Below are positions 1 through 9,534 of a stretch of DNA of 42,530 nt, in pieces. Made by a program: the position numbers and the translations under genes. Source of the stretch: Pseudomonadota bacterium (GTDB lineage: Bacteria; Pseudomonadota; Gammaproteobacteria; Xanthomonadales; Rhodanobacteraceae); the NCBI GenBank assembly GCA_021781425.1, contig JAJXWU010000205.1:1-42530 (forward strand). The letters are read 5' to 3'. Below the pieces are notes generated by a model. The model worked only from the letters and a program-made list of their open reading frames with translations. It was not told the origin of the DNA and made no database searches. Positions within the stretch are counted from its first letter, which is position 1, and each line of letters starts with the position of its first letter.

Positions 1-1
1 A

Positions 2-616
2 CAACGCGCATTCGAAACGCATTGGACACGCTACGGCCTCGACCTTTCCACTACTGTCCCGGACTGGCAGCAGGTGTTCGGACGGCGCACGGCGCTGGTA
101 CTGGAAGTCGGTTTCGGCAATGGCGAACAATTGCTGTGGTCAGCCCTGCACGAGCCGGACAAGGATTTTATCGGCGTCGAGGTCCACCGCCCCGGCGTCG
201 GCCGCTTGCTCAACGCCCTGGCAGCGCACAATGTGGACAATGTGCGTTTGTATAATCACGATGCGGTCGAGGTGCTGGAACAGGCGTTCACAACGCGCGC
301 CTTGAACGAGGTACGCATCTACTTTCCCGATCCATGGCCGAAGAAACGCCAGCACAAGCGCCGTCTGCTCCAGCCGGAATTCGCCGCGAATCTCGCCACC
401 CGCGTCGTGCCCGGCGGGCGCTTGCATCTGGCCACCGACTGGGCGGACTATGCCGCGCAGATGCGCGAAGTCCTGGACAACGCCGCACAATGGCGCAACC
501 TCGGTGGTGCCGATGGCTGTGTCGCGCGCCCGCCTTGGCGCATCGAAACCCATTTCGAGAAACGCGGGCGCAAACTCGGCCACGGCGTTTGGGACCTGCT
601 GTATGAACGCTGTTGA
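2..616 (+). CDS. trmB: tRNA (guanine-N7-)-methyltransferase, 5' end truncated by window edge
   Basis: Frame open from base 2 ([15 protein letters not shown]...) through [14 protein letters not shown] motif and [18 protein letters not shown], typical of TrmB; stop at 614-616. Confidence 0.93.
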   Translation, partial: QRAFETHWTRYGLDLSTTVPDWQQVFGRRTALVLEVGFGNGEQLLWSALHEPDKDFIGVEVHRPGVGRLLNALAAHNVDNVRLYNHDAVEVLEQAFTTRALNEVRIYFPDPWPKKRQHKRRLLQPEFAANLATRVVPGGRLHLATDWADYAAQMREVLDNAAQWRNLGGADGCVARPPWRIETHFEKRGRKLGHGVWDLLYERC

Positions 617-668
617 CTGCCACACCTGACGCCGCCGAACAACAACAAACCCCGATGAACGGCCAGCC

Positions 669-2513
669 ATGAATTCCGGACTCGTCCTCAGCCACGACAT
701 GCTGCTCGTGCTAGGGCTGCTCGTGTTCACGGTGCTCATGCTGGTGCTGGAATGGGTGCGCGGCGACCTAGTCGCCTTGCTGGTCGTGGTGGTCATCGGC
801 ATCACACGCCTGATCCCGGTCGAGCAACTGTTCGACGGTTTCGCCGGCAATGCGGTGATCTCGCTGATTGCGGTGATGATCATGGGTGCAGGCCTGGACC
901 GCACCGGCGTGCTGAACAAGGCGGCCTCGCTAATCCTGCGTCTGGCCGGCGGCGTGGAAACGCGCCTGGGTCTGCTCATCAACGCGATGGCGGGCGCGTT
1001 GTCGTCGGTGATCCAAAGCCAGGCGCTGGCGGCACTGTTCCTGCCCGTAGCCAGCCGCGTCAGCGCGCGCACCGGCGTGCCGCTCGGGCGCCTGCTGCTG
1101 CCGATGGCATTCTGCATTCTGGCCGGCACCAACACCACGATGATCAGCAATTCGCCACTGATCCTGCTCAACGACCTGATCGCCAGCGCCAATCGCAACC
1201 TGCCGCCCGGCGCGCAAACCATCGAGCCGTTCTCGCTGTTCGCGATCGCGCCGATCGGCATTTCCTTGCTGCTGGTTGGTCTGGCCTATTTCGCTCTGCT
1301 CACACGCCGGCTGCTGCCGGCGGACGAAGATAGCCAGGGTGTTACGCCCGGCCGTACCGAAACCTACTTCGCCGAAACCTACGGCATCGACGGCGAGGTC
1401 AGCGAACTTACCGTCACCACGGAAAGTCCGCTGGTGGGCATGAGTGTGGTCGAAGCCGAAGCGCTGCGCGGCGCGCCGCTGATCCTGGCGATCAAGAACG
1501 GCGAGGAAACGCGCCTGGCGCCGCCGGCCGACACCATGATCTGGGTCGGCACCGTGCTCGGCGTACTCGGCAAGCGCGAGCAAGTCAACGAATTCGCCAA
1601 CCTCAACCTGCTGCGCGTGCAGGCGCGCCTGAGCGTGTTCCGCGACATGTTCAATCCGAACCGCGCCGGCATCGCCGAGGCCGTGGTGCCGCCGACCTCG
1701 CGCTTCGTCAAGCAGGAGGTAGGCGATCTGCGCCTGCGCAAGCGTTTCGGCGTCAGTGTACTCGCGGTCTACCGCGGCGAGGAGGTGTTCCGCGAAGACG
1801 TACGCAAGACCGCACTGCGGGCCGGCGATACTCTGGTGCTGCACGGCTTCTGGCGCGACCTCACGCTCGCCGCCGACGAACGCGATTTCGTCGTCGTCAC
1901 CGACTATCCCAAAGAAGACCACCGCCCGAGCAAGATCTGGCACGCGGTGGCGTTCTTCGCCCTGGCGATGGGTTTGGGCCTGTTTACCGACGTCAAGCTC
2001 TCGGTGGCGATGATGACCGGCGCGGTCGGCATGCTGCTGGCCGGAGTGCTCAACATGGACGAGGCCTACCGCGCAGTCAACTGGAAGACGATCTTTACTC
2101 TTGCTTGCCTGATTCCGTTGGGCTGGGCGATGGACTCGACCGGCACGGCGGCATGGATCGCGCAAGAGGCGTTGCGTTATCTCGGCGGCCTGCCGCAGTG
2201 GGGGCTGCAGGCCTGCATCGCTGTGCTTGCCCTGCTGTTCTCGCAAGTCATGTCCAATGTCGGCGCGGCGGTGATGATGGTGCCGATGGCGATCAACTTC
2301 GCTCTCGCCTCGGGCGGCAATCCTGCCGCCTACGCCATGATCGTGGCGATATCCACTTCGAACACCTTCCTGATTCCGGCAGCCAGTCCGGTGCTGCTGG
2401 TCGTGGCCGGCCCCGGAGGCTATACCAGCCGCGACTTCCTGCGCGCCGGCCTGCCATTGACCGCACTTCTGCTCGTCGTAATGCTGGTAGCCGTGAACCT
2501 GGTATTCCGCTGA
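669..2513 (+). CDS. SLC13-family permease with central TrkA-C (RCK_C)-like domains
   Basis: 614 aa polytopic protein; two soluble RCK_C-like segments (ESPLVGMSVVEAEAL..., FVKQEVGDLRLRKRFGVSVLAVYR...) between membrane halves. Confidence 0.85.
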   Translation: MNSGLVLSHDMLLVLGLLVFTVLMLVLEWVRGDLVALLVVVVIGITRLIPVEQLFDGFAGNAVISLIAVMIMGAGLDRTGVLNKAASLILRLAGGVETRLGLLINAMAGALSSVIQSQALAALFLPVASRVSARTGVPLGRLLLPMAFCILAGTNTTMISNSPLILLNDLIASANRNLPPGAQTIEPFSLFAIAPIGISLLLVGLAYFALLTRRLLPADEDSQGVTPGRTETYFAETYGIDGEVSELTVTTESPLVGMSVVEAEALRGAPLILAIKNGEETRLAPPADTMIWVGTVLGVLGKREQVNEFANLNLLRVQARLSVFRDMFNPNRAGIAEAVVPPTSRFVKQEVGDLRLRKRFGVSVLAVYRGEEVFREDVRKTALRAGDTLVLHGFWRDLTLAADERDFVVVTDYPKEDHRPSKIWHAVAFFALAMGLGLFTDVKLSVAMMTGAVGMLLAGVLNMDEAYRAVNWKTIFTLACLIPLGWAMDSTGTAAWIAQEALRYLGGLPQWGLQACIAVLALLFSQVMSNVGAAVMMVPMAINFALASGGNPAAYAMIVAISTSNTFLIPAASPVLLVVAGPGGYTSRDFLRAGLPLTALLLVVMLVAVNLVFR

Positions 2514-2603
2514 ACGGATCTGCGTCGGCGCGGCTGCGTTGCGCTAGAATGGCTGCGGGAATTCGCTCCGCACGGATGCGCAACGCATCACCGGAGGTTC
2601 GCT

Positions 2604-2966
2604 ATGATCCGTCCCATCCTGATCCTGGTTCTTTGCGCTCCCACCGTCGCCGCCGTCGCGGCAACCGGTACGTGCAGCGTTTCCGGCACTGCCTACGACT
2701 TCGGCGGGCGTCCGCTGCGCGCCGCTGTCGTGCGCCTGATCGACACGCAATCGCAGCGTGCCGAACTGCTCGCCACCGATGCCCACGCCGACTACGCGTT
2801 CGCTGATCTCGCGCCGGGTGCGCGCTATCAGCTGGATTTGCTCAGCGTGCCAACCGTGGTCACCGGCACGCACCTGCCGACGCGGTCGGTCGTCGGCAAG
2901 TCGTCCGCATTTGCCTGCGCGGCCGGACAGACCGCGCGTGACGACGTGCGCGTGCAAGTCGACTGA
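2604..2966 (+). CDS. small secreted protein, carboxypeptidase-regulatory-like (Ig-like) fold
   Basis: Signal peptide MIRPILILVLCAPTVAAVAATG; SVSGTAYDFGGRPLRAAVVRLIDT...; RBS-like ggagg upstream. Confidence 0.6.
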   Translation: MIRPILILVLCAPTVAAVAATGTCSVSGTAYDFGGRPLRAAVVRLIDTQSQRAELLATDAHADYAFADLAPGARYQLDLLSVPTVVTGTHLPTRSVVGKSSAFACAAGQTARDDVRVQVD

Positions 2967-2972
2967 CGCGAC

Positions 2973-3305
2973 TCAGGGCAGGCACACTTGCCCGTCGACC
3001 ACTTCGACGGGCACCGAGCGCAAACCGGCGCCACGGCACGGGCCACCGAGGCAATGACCGGATTCAAGGCCGAACACCGCGCCATGCGCGGCGCAGATCA
3101 GTGTGCCGTTGTCGATCAGAAACTTGCCAGGCGCGTAATCCAGACGCCGCCCTGCATGCGGACATTCGTTGTGATAGGCGGCAACCGCATCGCCGACACG
3201 GACCAGAATCAAATCGAAGCCGCCGGTACTGGAGTCCACGTGCACGGCCACAGCGCCGCCGTCAGGGATCGCGTCGAAGCCGCATAACGATTTTCTAACG
3301 TCCAT
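2973..3305 (-). CDS. Rieske (2Fe-2S) domain protein
   Basis: CPHAGRRLD...CAAHGAVF Rieske ligand motifs; start chosen at internal MDVRKSL. Confidence 0.85.
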   Translation of the reverse strand: MDVRKSLCGFDAIPDGGAVAVHVDSSTGGFDLILVRVGDAVAAYHNECPHAGRRLDYAPGKFLIDNGTLICAAHGAVFGLESGHCLGGPCRGAGLRSVPVEVVDGQVCLP

Positions 3306-3357
3306 TGGCGTATCTAGCCCTTCCCCGTCCACGATTCATTCTGCCACAGGGAGCGAT

Positions 3358-3627
3358 ATGGCCATGTTCCAATGGCACTGGTTCAACCGCTCGCAGCATC
3401 CTTTGCTGCGCGTGCTCTTGACCGCGCTGGGCATCGTGCTCGTGGCCGGCATCCTCGTGCTCGGGTTTTTCGCCCTGATCGCATTCGCCTTCGTCGGCGT
3501 CGTCGTCGCCGTTGTGCGCGCGCTGACGCGTTCGCATGCGCCCGCCGCCTCGTGCGTGAACGACCCCAGCGTCATCGAAGGCGAATACGTGATCGTGCGC
3601 AACGATCCGGCCGCCTTGAAACACTGA
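3358..3627 (+). CDS. small membrane protein of unknown function
   Basis: 89 aa with one long hydrophobic segment; ORF bounded by plausible intergenic spacing. Confidence 0.55.
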   Translation: MAMFQWHWFNRSQHPLLRVLLTALGIVLVAGILVLGFFALIAFAFVGVVVAVVRALTRSHAPAASCVNDPSVIEGEYVIVRNDPAALKH

Positions 3628-3725
3628 TTCAACCGGCGGTTCCATCACCGACATGACAAGTGGCGCTGTCGTCGGACTGCGCCGCTCGCTACAGTGCGCG
3701 TTCCGCTTTTTTCGACTGCGCCCGC

Positions 3726-4655
3726 ATGGACCAAGCCGTTTCCGCCACCGACTCACCCCCACTCACGATGTCCTCGCCGCGCATCCTGGTGCCGCTCGCG
3801 CTCGCTGGCGTCTACCTGATCTGGGGTTCGACCTACCTTGCCATTCGCATCGGCATCGAAGGCTTCCCGCCGTTCCTGATGGCAGCGATCCGCTTTCCCA
3901 TCGCCGGCGGATTGATGTACGCGTTTCTGCGCTGGCGCGGCGTCGCTGCGCCAACGCGGCGACAATGGTTCAACTGCCTGGTCACTTCGTGTCTGTTGTT
4001 AGGCCTGGGCAACGGCCTGGTGTGTTACGCGGAGCAGACCGTCCCATCCGGCATCGCTGCGGTGGCGGTCGCCAGCGTCGGCCTGTTCATGGCGATCTTC
4101 GCCGGCCTCTACGGCCATTGGCCGAACCGGCTCGAATGGCTGGGACTCGTCGTCGGTTTCGCCGGCGTCGTAGTGCTCAATCTCGGCAATGGGCTACGCT
4201 CCTCGCCGCTCGGCGCCGCTGCGCTCGTGCTGGCGTCGATCGGCTGGGCCTGTGGATCGATCTGGAGCCGCCACCGCGACATGCCGGCGCCGACGATGGG
4301 CGCCGCCGCGCAAATGTTGTGCGGCGGCATTCCGCTCGGGCTGATGGCATGGGTCAGCGGCGAACGCCTCACGCAGATGCCGTCGTTGCATGCCGCGCTG
4401 GCACTGGGCTACCTCATCGTCGCCGGATCGATCCTCGGCTTCACAGCGTACATCTACCTGCTGCACAACGTACGTCCGGCGCTGGCGACGAGCTACGCCT
4501 ACGTCAATCCGCCCGTCGCCGTGCTGGTCGGCGTCGTCCTTGGCGGTGAGGCGGTGCACCGGCTCGACGTCGCCGGCACCATCGTGATCCTTGCCGGCGT
4601 GGTGGCGATCACGCTGGCGAAGTCGAACCTGACGCGTTCACGCGATGCGGAGTAA
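3726..4655 (+). CDS. EamA/DMT-family transporter (YedA-like)
   Basis: VPLALAGVYLIWGSTYLAIRIGIEGFPPFLMAAIRF signature; ~10 TM helices. Confidence 0.88.
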   Translation: MDQAVSATDSPPLTMSSPRILVPLALAGVYLIWGSTYLAIRIGIEGFPPFLMAAIRFPIAGGLMYAFLRWRGVAAPTRRQWFNCLVTSCLLLGLGNGLVCYAEQTVPSGIAAVAVASVGLFMAIFAGLYGHWPNRLEWLGLVVGFAGVVVLNLGNGLRSSPLGAAALVLASIGWACGSIWSRHRDMPAPTMGAAAQMLCGGIPLGLMAWVSGERLTQMPSLHAALALGYLIVAGSILGFTAYIYLLHNVRPALATSYAYVNPPVAVLVGVVLGGEAVHRLDVAGTIVILAGVVAITLAKSNLTRSRDAE

Positions 4656-4732
4656 CGCATCGCGTGCGCCGAGCGAGGGTGAGACAGGGACGTCGATCGT
4701 CAAACGCACCAGGGATGGTTCTCGGAAAGACT

Positions 4733-6043
4733 TTACTGCTCGCGCAACGCCACCGTCACCGGCAAACGCGCAGCGCGCAGCGCCGGGAACGCGCCACCGA
4801 CGAAGCCGATCACCAGCGCCCACTTCAAGCCGGTCAGCACCAGCGCCGGCGAGACCTTGAAGTTGAACACCACCTGGCTGAAGTTCTGGCTCAGCGTCGA
4901 CACCGTGTAGTTGTCGAAGATGAGCCAGGCGATCGCCGCGCCGAGCACGCCGCCGAGCAGGGCCAGCAACATGGTCTCCAGCAACACTGAAACCACGACC
5001 GGAAGACCGCGAAAACCGATCGCGCGCAGGGTGGCGATTTCGCGCGCGCGCGTGGCCACCGCCGCATACATCGTGTTGAGCGCGCCGAACACCGCGCCGA
5101 TCGCCATGATCGTACCGACCACGCCACCGATGATGCGGATCAGCTTGGCCAGGCCTTCGGACTGCTTGCTGAAATAATCGCGCGTGGTCTGCACGTCGAC
5201 GGTCAGCTGCGGATTCCCCGCGAGCGCAGCCTTGAACGCATCGAATGCGCCGGGGTCGGTGAGCTTGACCGCGGCATCGGTCACGCTGTCGCCGCGCCGG
5301 TAGGTCGAGGCAACGATGTCGGTGTCGCCCCACAAATCCGAATCGTAGGCATCGCCGGAATCGAAGGTGCCAACGATGGTCCAGACCTGGTTGTTGAGTT
5401 TGATCGTCGAACCCAGGCCCAAGCCCTGGAATTGCGCCTCCGCGCCCTTGCCGGCGATCAGTTCGCGCAGTCCCGGCGTGAACTTGCGTCCGCTGGTGAT
5501 CTTTACGTTCGGGCGCAGATTCCACACCTGCGCACCCACGCCGCGGATCTCCACGTTTGCGTCCAGGCCGCTGCCCTTGCGCGGCAGCGAGGCGACGACC
5601 ACCAGTTCCGGCGAGACGATGGGTTGGCCCTTGGCATCCTTGAGGATGCCCGGCGTTTGCTCAATCTGTACCACCGCATCGTGCATCAGCACGGAATTGA
5701 GCTCGGCGTTCGCGCCGGCACGCATGACCAGCACGGTGTCATCGGTGCCGGTCTGCTTGAGCGTGGCCTGGAAGCCCTCGCCCATCGCCAGCAGCGCGAC
5801 CAGCACGCCGACCACGCCGGCGATGCCGATGATCACCACGGACGAGGATCCCAGCCGTTGCGGAATCGTGGCGAGGCCGACCCGCGTCACCGACCAAGCC
5901 TGGCGTCCGCGGCGGCCGAATGCCATCCACAGCGCGAGCAGCACGGCGATCGCCACAAGGGCAACCCATGGCAGCATGGCCAGCAAAACGGCAGTGGCGA
6001 CCAGCAGGATGCCGATACCGAGGTTCGCGATAAATTTGCGCAT
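4733..6043 (-). CDS. MacB/FtsX-type ABC transporter permease
   Basis: 436 aa; FtsX-like C-terminal domain (MYAAVATRAREIATLRAIGF) and MacB-type periplasmic core. Confidence 0.88.
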   Translation of the reverse strand: MRKFIANLGIGILLVATAVLLAMLPWVALVAIAVLLALWMAFGRRGRQAWSVTRVGLATIPQRLGSSSVVIIGIAGVVGVLVALLAMGEGFQATLKQTGTDDTVLVMRAGANAELNSVLMHDAVVQIEQTPGILKDAKGQPIVSPELVVVASLPRKGSGLDANVEIRGVGAQVWNLRPNVKITSGRKFTPGLRELIAGKGAEAQFQGLGLGSTIKLNNQVWTIVGTFDSGDAYDSDLWGDTDIVASTYRRGDSVTDAAVKLTDPGAFDAFKAALAGNPQLTVDVQTTRDYFSKQSEGLAKLIRIIGGVVGTIMAIGAVFGALNTMYAAVATRAREIATLRAIGFRGLPVVVSVLLETMLLALLGGVLGAAIAWLIFDNYTVSTLSQNFSQVVFNFKVSPALVLTGLKWALVIGFVGGAFPALRAARLPVTVALREQ

Positions 6044-6055
6044 TGTATACTCCTG

Positions 6056-7216
6056 TCAGCGTCCGGCCAGCGCATCAACGATCTTCAGGCGCATGCCGCG
6101 CAGCGCCGGCAACCAGCCGATCAGCAGACCGATGCCGAACATCAGCGCCACGCCGAGCGCCCACGTGTTCCAGCGCACGCCGTCCGGCAACAGACCCTGC
6201 ACCTTGCTGCTCATTGCCGGCACGATCACGGCGGCGAGGCCGATGCCGATCAGTCCGCCGAGCAAAATCAGCAGCACCGATTCGGCCAACACCAGCCCGA
6301 GCACGCCACGGTTGGAAAACCCGATCGTCTTGAGCACCGCGAGTTCCGGGATGCGCTCGCGCACCGCCTGCGCCATGGTATTGCCGGTGAGCAGAATGAG
6401 TGTGAAAAACACCGCGCTCATGATGCCGCCGACGATCAGGCCAATGTCGGCGAACTGGCTCACGAAGGAACGGTTGAACGCGTTCTCGCTCTCGGTCTTG
6501 GTCTCGTGGTCGGAGTTGGCCGAGATCGCGTCGATCGCCTTGGCCACCTGATCGGCCTGATTCGGATCGTTCAATTTCTCGATGTACCAGCCGATGCGGC
6601 CGTTGCCGAACTGGCGCGCCTCGTCGAAATACTTCCAGTTGAAGAACAGGATCGGTTCCTTGTTCTTCTCTTTCGGATCGCGCGCATGGAAAATGCCGAC
6701 CAGATCGAAGGTCCAGGTGTTGTTGCCGTCCTTCTGCGGAAAGATCGTCGCCTGCAGCGGAATCTTGTCGCCGATCTTCCAGCCGTATTTCTTCGCCAGC
6801 GACTCGCCAACGATGCAGCCGGTGCGCGTGTTCTTGAATGCCGCCAATTGATCGGGCGGAATCTCGTATTCCGAAAACAGATCCATGAAGTTCGGGCTCA
6901 CCGCTTCGTTCGGGAAGAAGTTCTTCGGATCCTGGTAGATGCCGCCGAACCAGTTCGCGTAAGCCACTTCCTTCACGCCCGGCACTGTCTGGATGCGGGC
7001 GAGCAGGCTCTGCGGCTGCGACACGGTGAAACTGATCTTGGACATGGTGATCATGCGGTCGACGCCGGCCACGCTGTTGCCGGCATCGCTGAACGCGTTG
7101 CGCACAGAATCGAGCAGACCGAACAACAGGAAGGCCGCCAGCACCGAAGCGATGGTGAAGAAGGTGCGGGTTTTGCGCCGGAACAGCGCCGCCCAGACCA
7201 GATGCAAGTATTTCAT
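6056..7216 (-). CDS. MacB/FtsX-type ABC transporter permease
   Basis: 386 aa; ERIPELAVLKTIGFSNRGVLGLVLAESVLLILLGG FtsX motif. Confidence 0.88.
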   Translation of the reverse strand: MKYLHLVWAALFRRKTRTFFTIASVLAAFLLFGLLDSVRNAFSDAGNSVAGVDRMITMSKISFTVSQPQSLLARIQTVPGVKEVAYANWFGGIYQDPKNFFPNEAVSPNFMDLFSEYEIPPDQLAAFKNTRTGCIVGESLAKKYGWKIGDKIPLQATIFPQKDGNNTWTFDLVGIFHARDPKEKNKEPILFFNWKYFDEARQFGNGRIGWYIEKLNDPNQADQVAKAIDAISANSDHETKTESENAFNRSFVSQFADIGLIVGGIMSAVFFTLILLTGNTMAQAVRERIPELAVLKTIGFSNRGVLGLVLAESVLLILLGGLIGIGLAAVIVPAMSSKVQGLLPDGVRWNTWALGVALMFGIGLLIGWLPALRGMRLKIVDALAGR

Positions 7217-7373
7217 CGGATTTCTCCTTTACCGAACCTTCGTCCAAGCGTCGCGAGCGATGGCGGATTGTGCGAAAACGGAACGCAGGAACCGCAGTTT
7301 ACGTGCAGAGTAAATGAGGATTCCGAGCACCGGATTCGGGCAAACCGCCGAGCGCGGCAGCTTGTGCGTAGGT

Positions 7374-8063
<690 letters not shown>

Positions 8064-8085
8064 CGTTCGATCCTCTGCGAATGCG

Positions 8086-9321
8086 TTACTTGCCGGCTGT
8101 TTCGACTTTCAGTTTTGCGCCATCGTTCATTTCCGCCGGTGGTTGCTTGACCACCGGCGTGCCCGCGGCGATGCCTTCGACCAGGCGCAAATCCGAATAC
8201 GTCTGGCCCGGCGTCACCGCGCGCGCCCGCGCGTGACCGCCGTCGATTGCGAACACGACATTTTTGCCGTCGCGCCGCACAATGCTCGCGGACGGAACCA
8301 GCACGCCCGTGAGCGGCACTGCGTTCGTGTTTTTCTTCGCCTCTTCCAGAAACGACACGCGCGCGCCCATGTCCGGCAGCACGCGTGCATCCTTCTGATC
8401 GAGCGCAATGCGCACCTTGACCGTGGCCTTGCTCCTGTCCGCGGTCGGAATCACCGCGATCACGTGCGCGGGTATCGTCCAGTTCGGATACGCATCGAGC
8501 ACCGCCTGCGCGGACTGATTCGGCTGCACGCGATTGATGTAGGCCTCGTTCACGTCGACGTCGACCTCGAGCGAATCCATGTCGACGATGGTGCCGACGC
8601 CGGTGCGGGTGAAGCCGCCGCCGGCGGAAAATGGTGAAACGATCTCGCCGACCTGTGCATTCTTGGCGATGATCACGCCGGCGAACGGGGCGCGCACGGT
8701 GCAGTAATCGAGCTGGACTTGCGCCGCCTTCACGCCGGCCGCAGCCAGTTCGATCTGCTTGCGCTGCGCATCGACCTGCGCGCCGAGCGTCGCCACCTGC
8801 GTCTGCGCGTCCTCCAGCGCCTGCTGCGAGACCAGATGCCGGCCGACCAGATCCTGTGCGCGCTTGAGATCGCGCTGCGCCTGCGCCAATTGCGCCTGGT
8901 ACTGGAGCAGTGTCGCCTGCGCCGCCTGTCGCTGCGCCTGCGCTTGCGCCAGCGCGGCCTTCTGCGCGGTGTCGTCCAGCCGCGCCAGTACCTGATCCTT
9001 GGCGACATGCTCGCCTTCCTCGATCAGGACTTCGGTCAAGGTGCCAGTGATCTGCGCCGACACGGTCGCCTCGCGCCGCGCGGTGATGTAGCCGGTGGCC
9101 TGCAGCACGGCGGTATCGCCGCTGTTCGCCGACGGCGCGATCGCGGTGGCCGCTTGCACGGCGAAGCGCTGCCCGCCGAAAAAGAACCAGGCCCCGCTGC
9201 CGATCAGCACGATGGCCGAGACGAGCGCGCCCGCGATCCATGGCCAGCGCGAGCCGCCGCCGGCGTCCTCGCGCTGGCGCGAGTCGATGCGCAGTTCCTT
9301 CAACAAGTCGGATTGATCCAT
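8086..9321 (-). CDS. HlyD/MacA-type periplasmic adaptor subunit
   Basis: Start at MDQSDLLKELRI; membrane anchor, biotinyl-lipoyl-like motif, long coiled coil, beta-barrel (YCTVRAPFAGVI). Confidence 0.88.
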   Translation of the reverse strand: MDQSDLLKELRIDSRQREDAGGGSRWPWIAGALVSAIVLIGSGAWFFFGGQRFAVQAATAIAPSANSGDTAVLQATGYITARREATVSAQITGTLTEVLIEEGEHVAKDQVLARLDDTAQKAALAQAQAQRQAAQATLLQYQAQLAQAQRDLKRAQDLVGRHLVSQQALEDAQTQVATLGAQVDAQRKQIELAAAGVKAAQVQLDYCTVRAPFAGVIIAKNAQVGEIVSPFSAGGGFTRTGVGTIVDMDSLEVDVDVNEAYINRVQPNQSAQAVLDAYPNWTIPAHVIAVIPTADRSKATVKVRIALDQKDARVLPDMGARVSFLEEAKKNTNAVPLTGVLVPSASIVRRDGKNVVFAIDGGHARARAVTPGQTYSDLRLVEGIAAGTPVVKQPPAEMNDGAKLKVETAGK

Positions 9322-9534
9322 GACGCCCATTGTCGGTGACGGTCGGCCCTTAAGTGTGCCATAGGCTCGCAGCCGATGGCGCAGCGCAACAGGGCCGGCG
9401 GTCACGATTCGCGGGTGACAAATGTCAGCCGCCGTTTCGGGACTTCGTGCCTTCTGGCACGTGCCGCCGGAAGTGCAACATGGTGTTCTTGGAGGATTCC
9501 AGTTTTGCCCTGCCCGCCCCGACAGAGATTTTCA

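Noticed and set aside
140-1261. 373 aa minus ORF (also 930..2246 -, 438 aa)
   Set aside because: Antisense to trmB and the SLC13 permease; low-complexity Arg/Ala/His-rich shadow frames typical of high-GC DNA.
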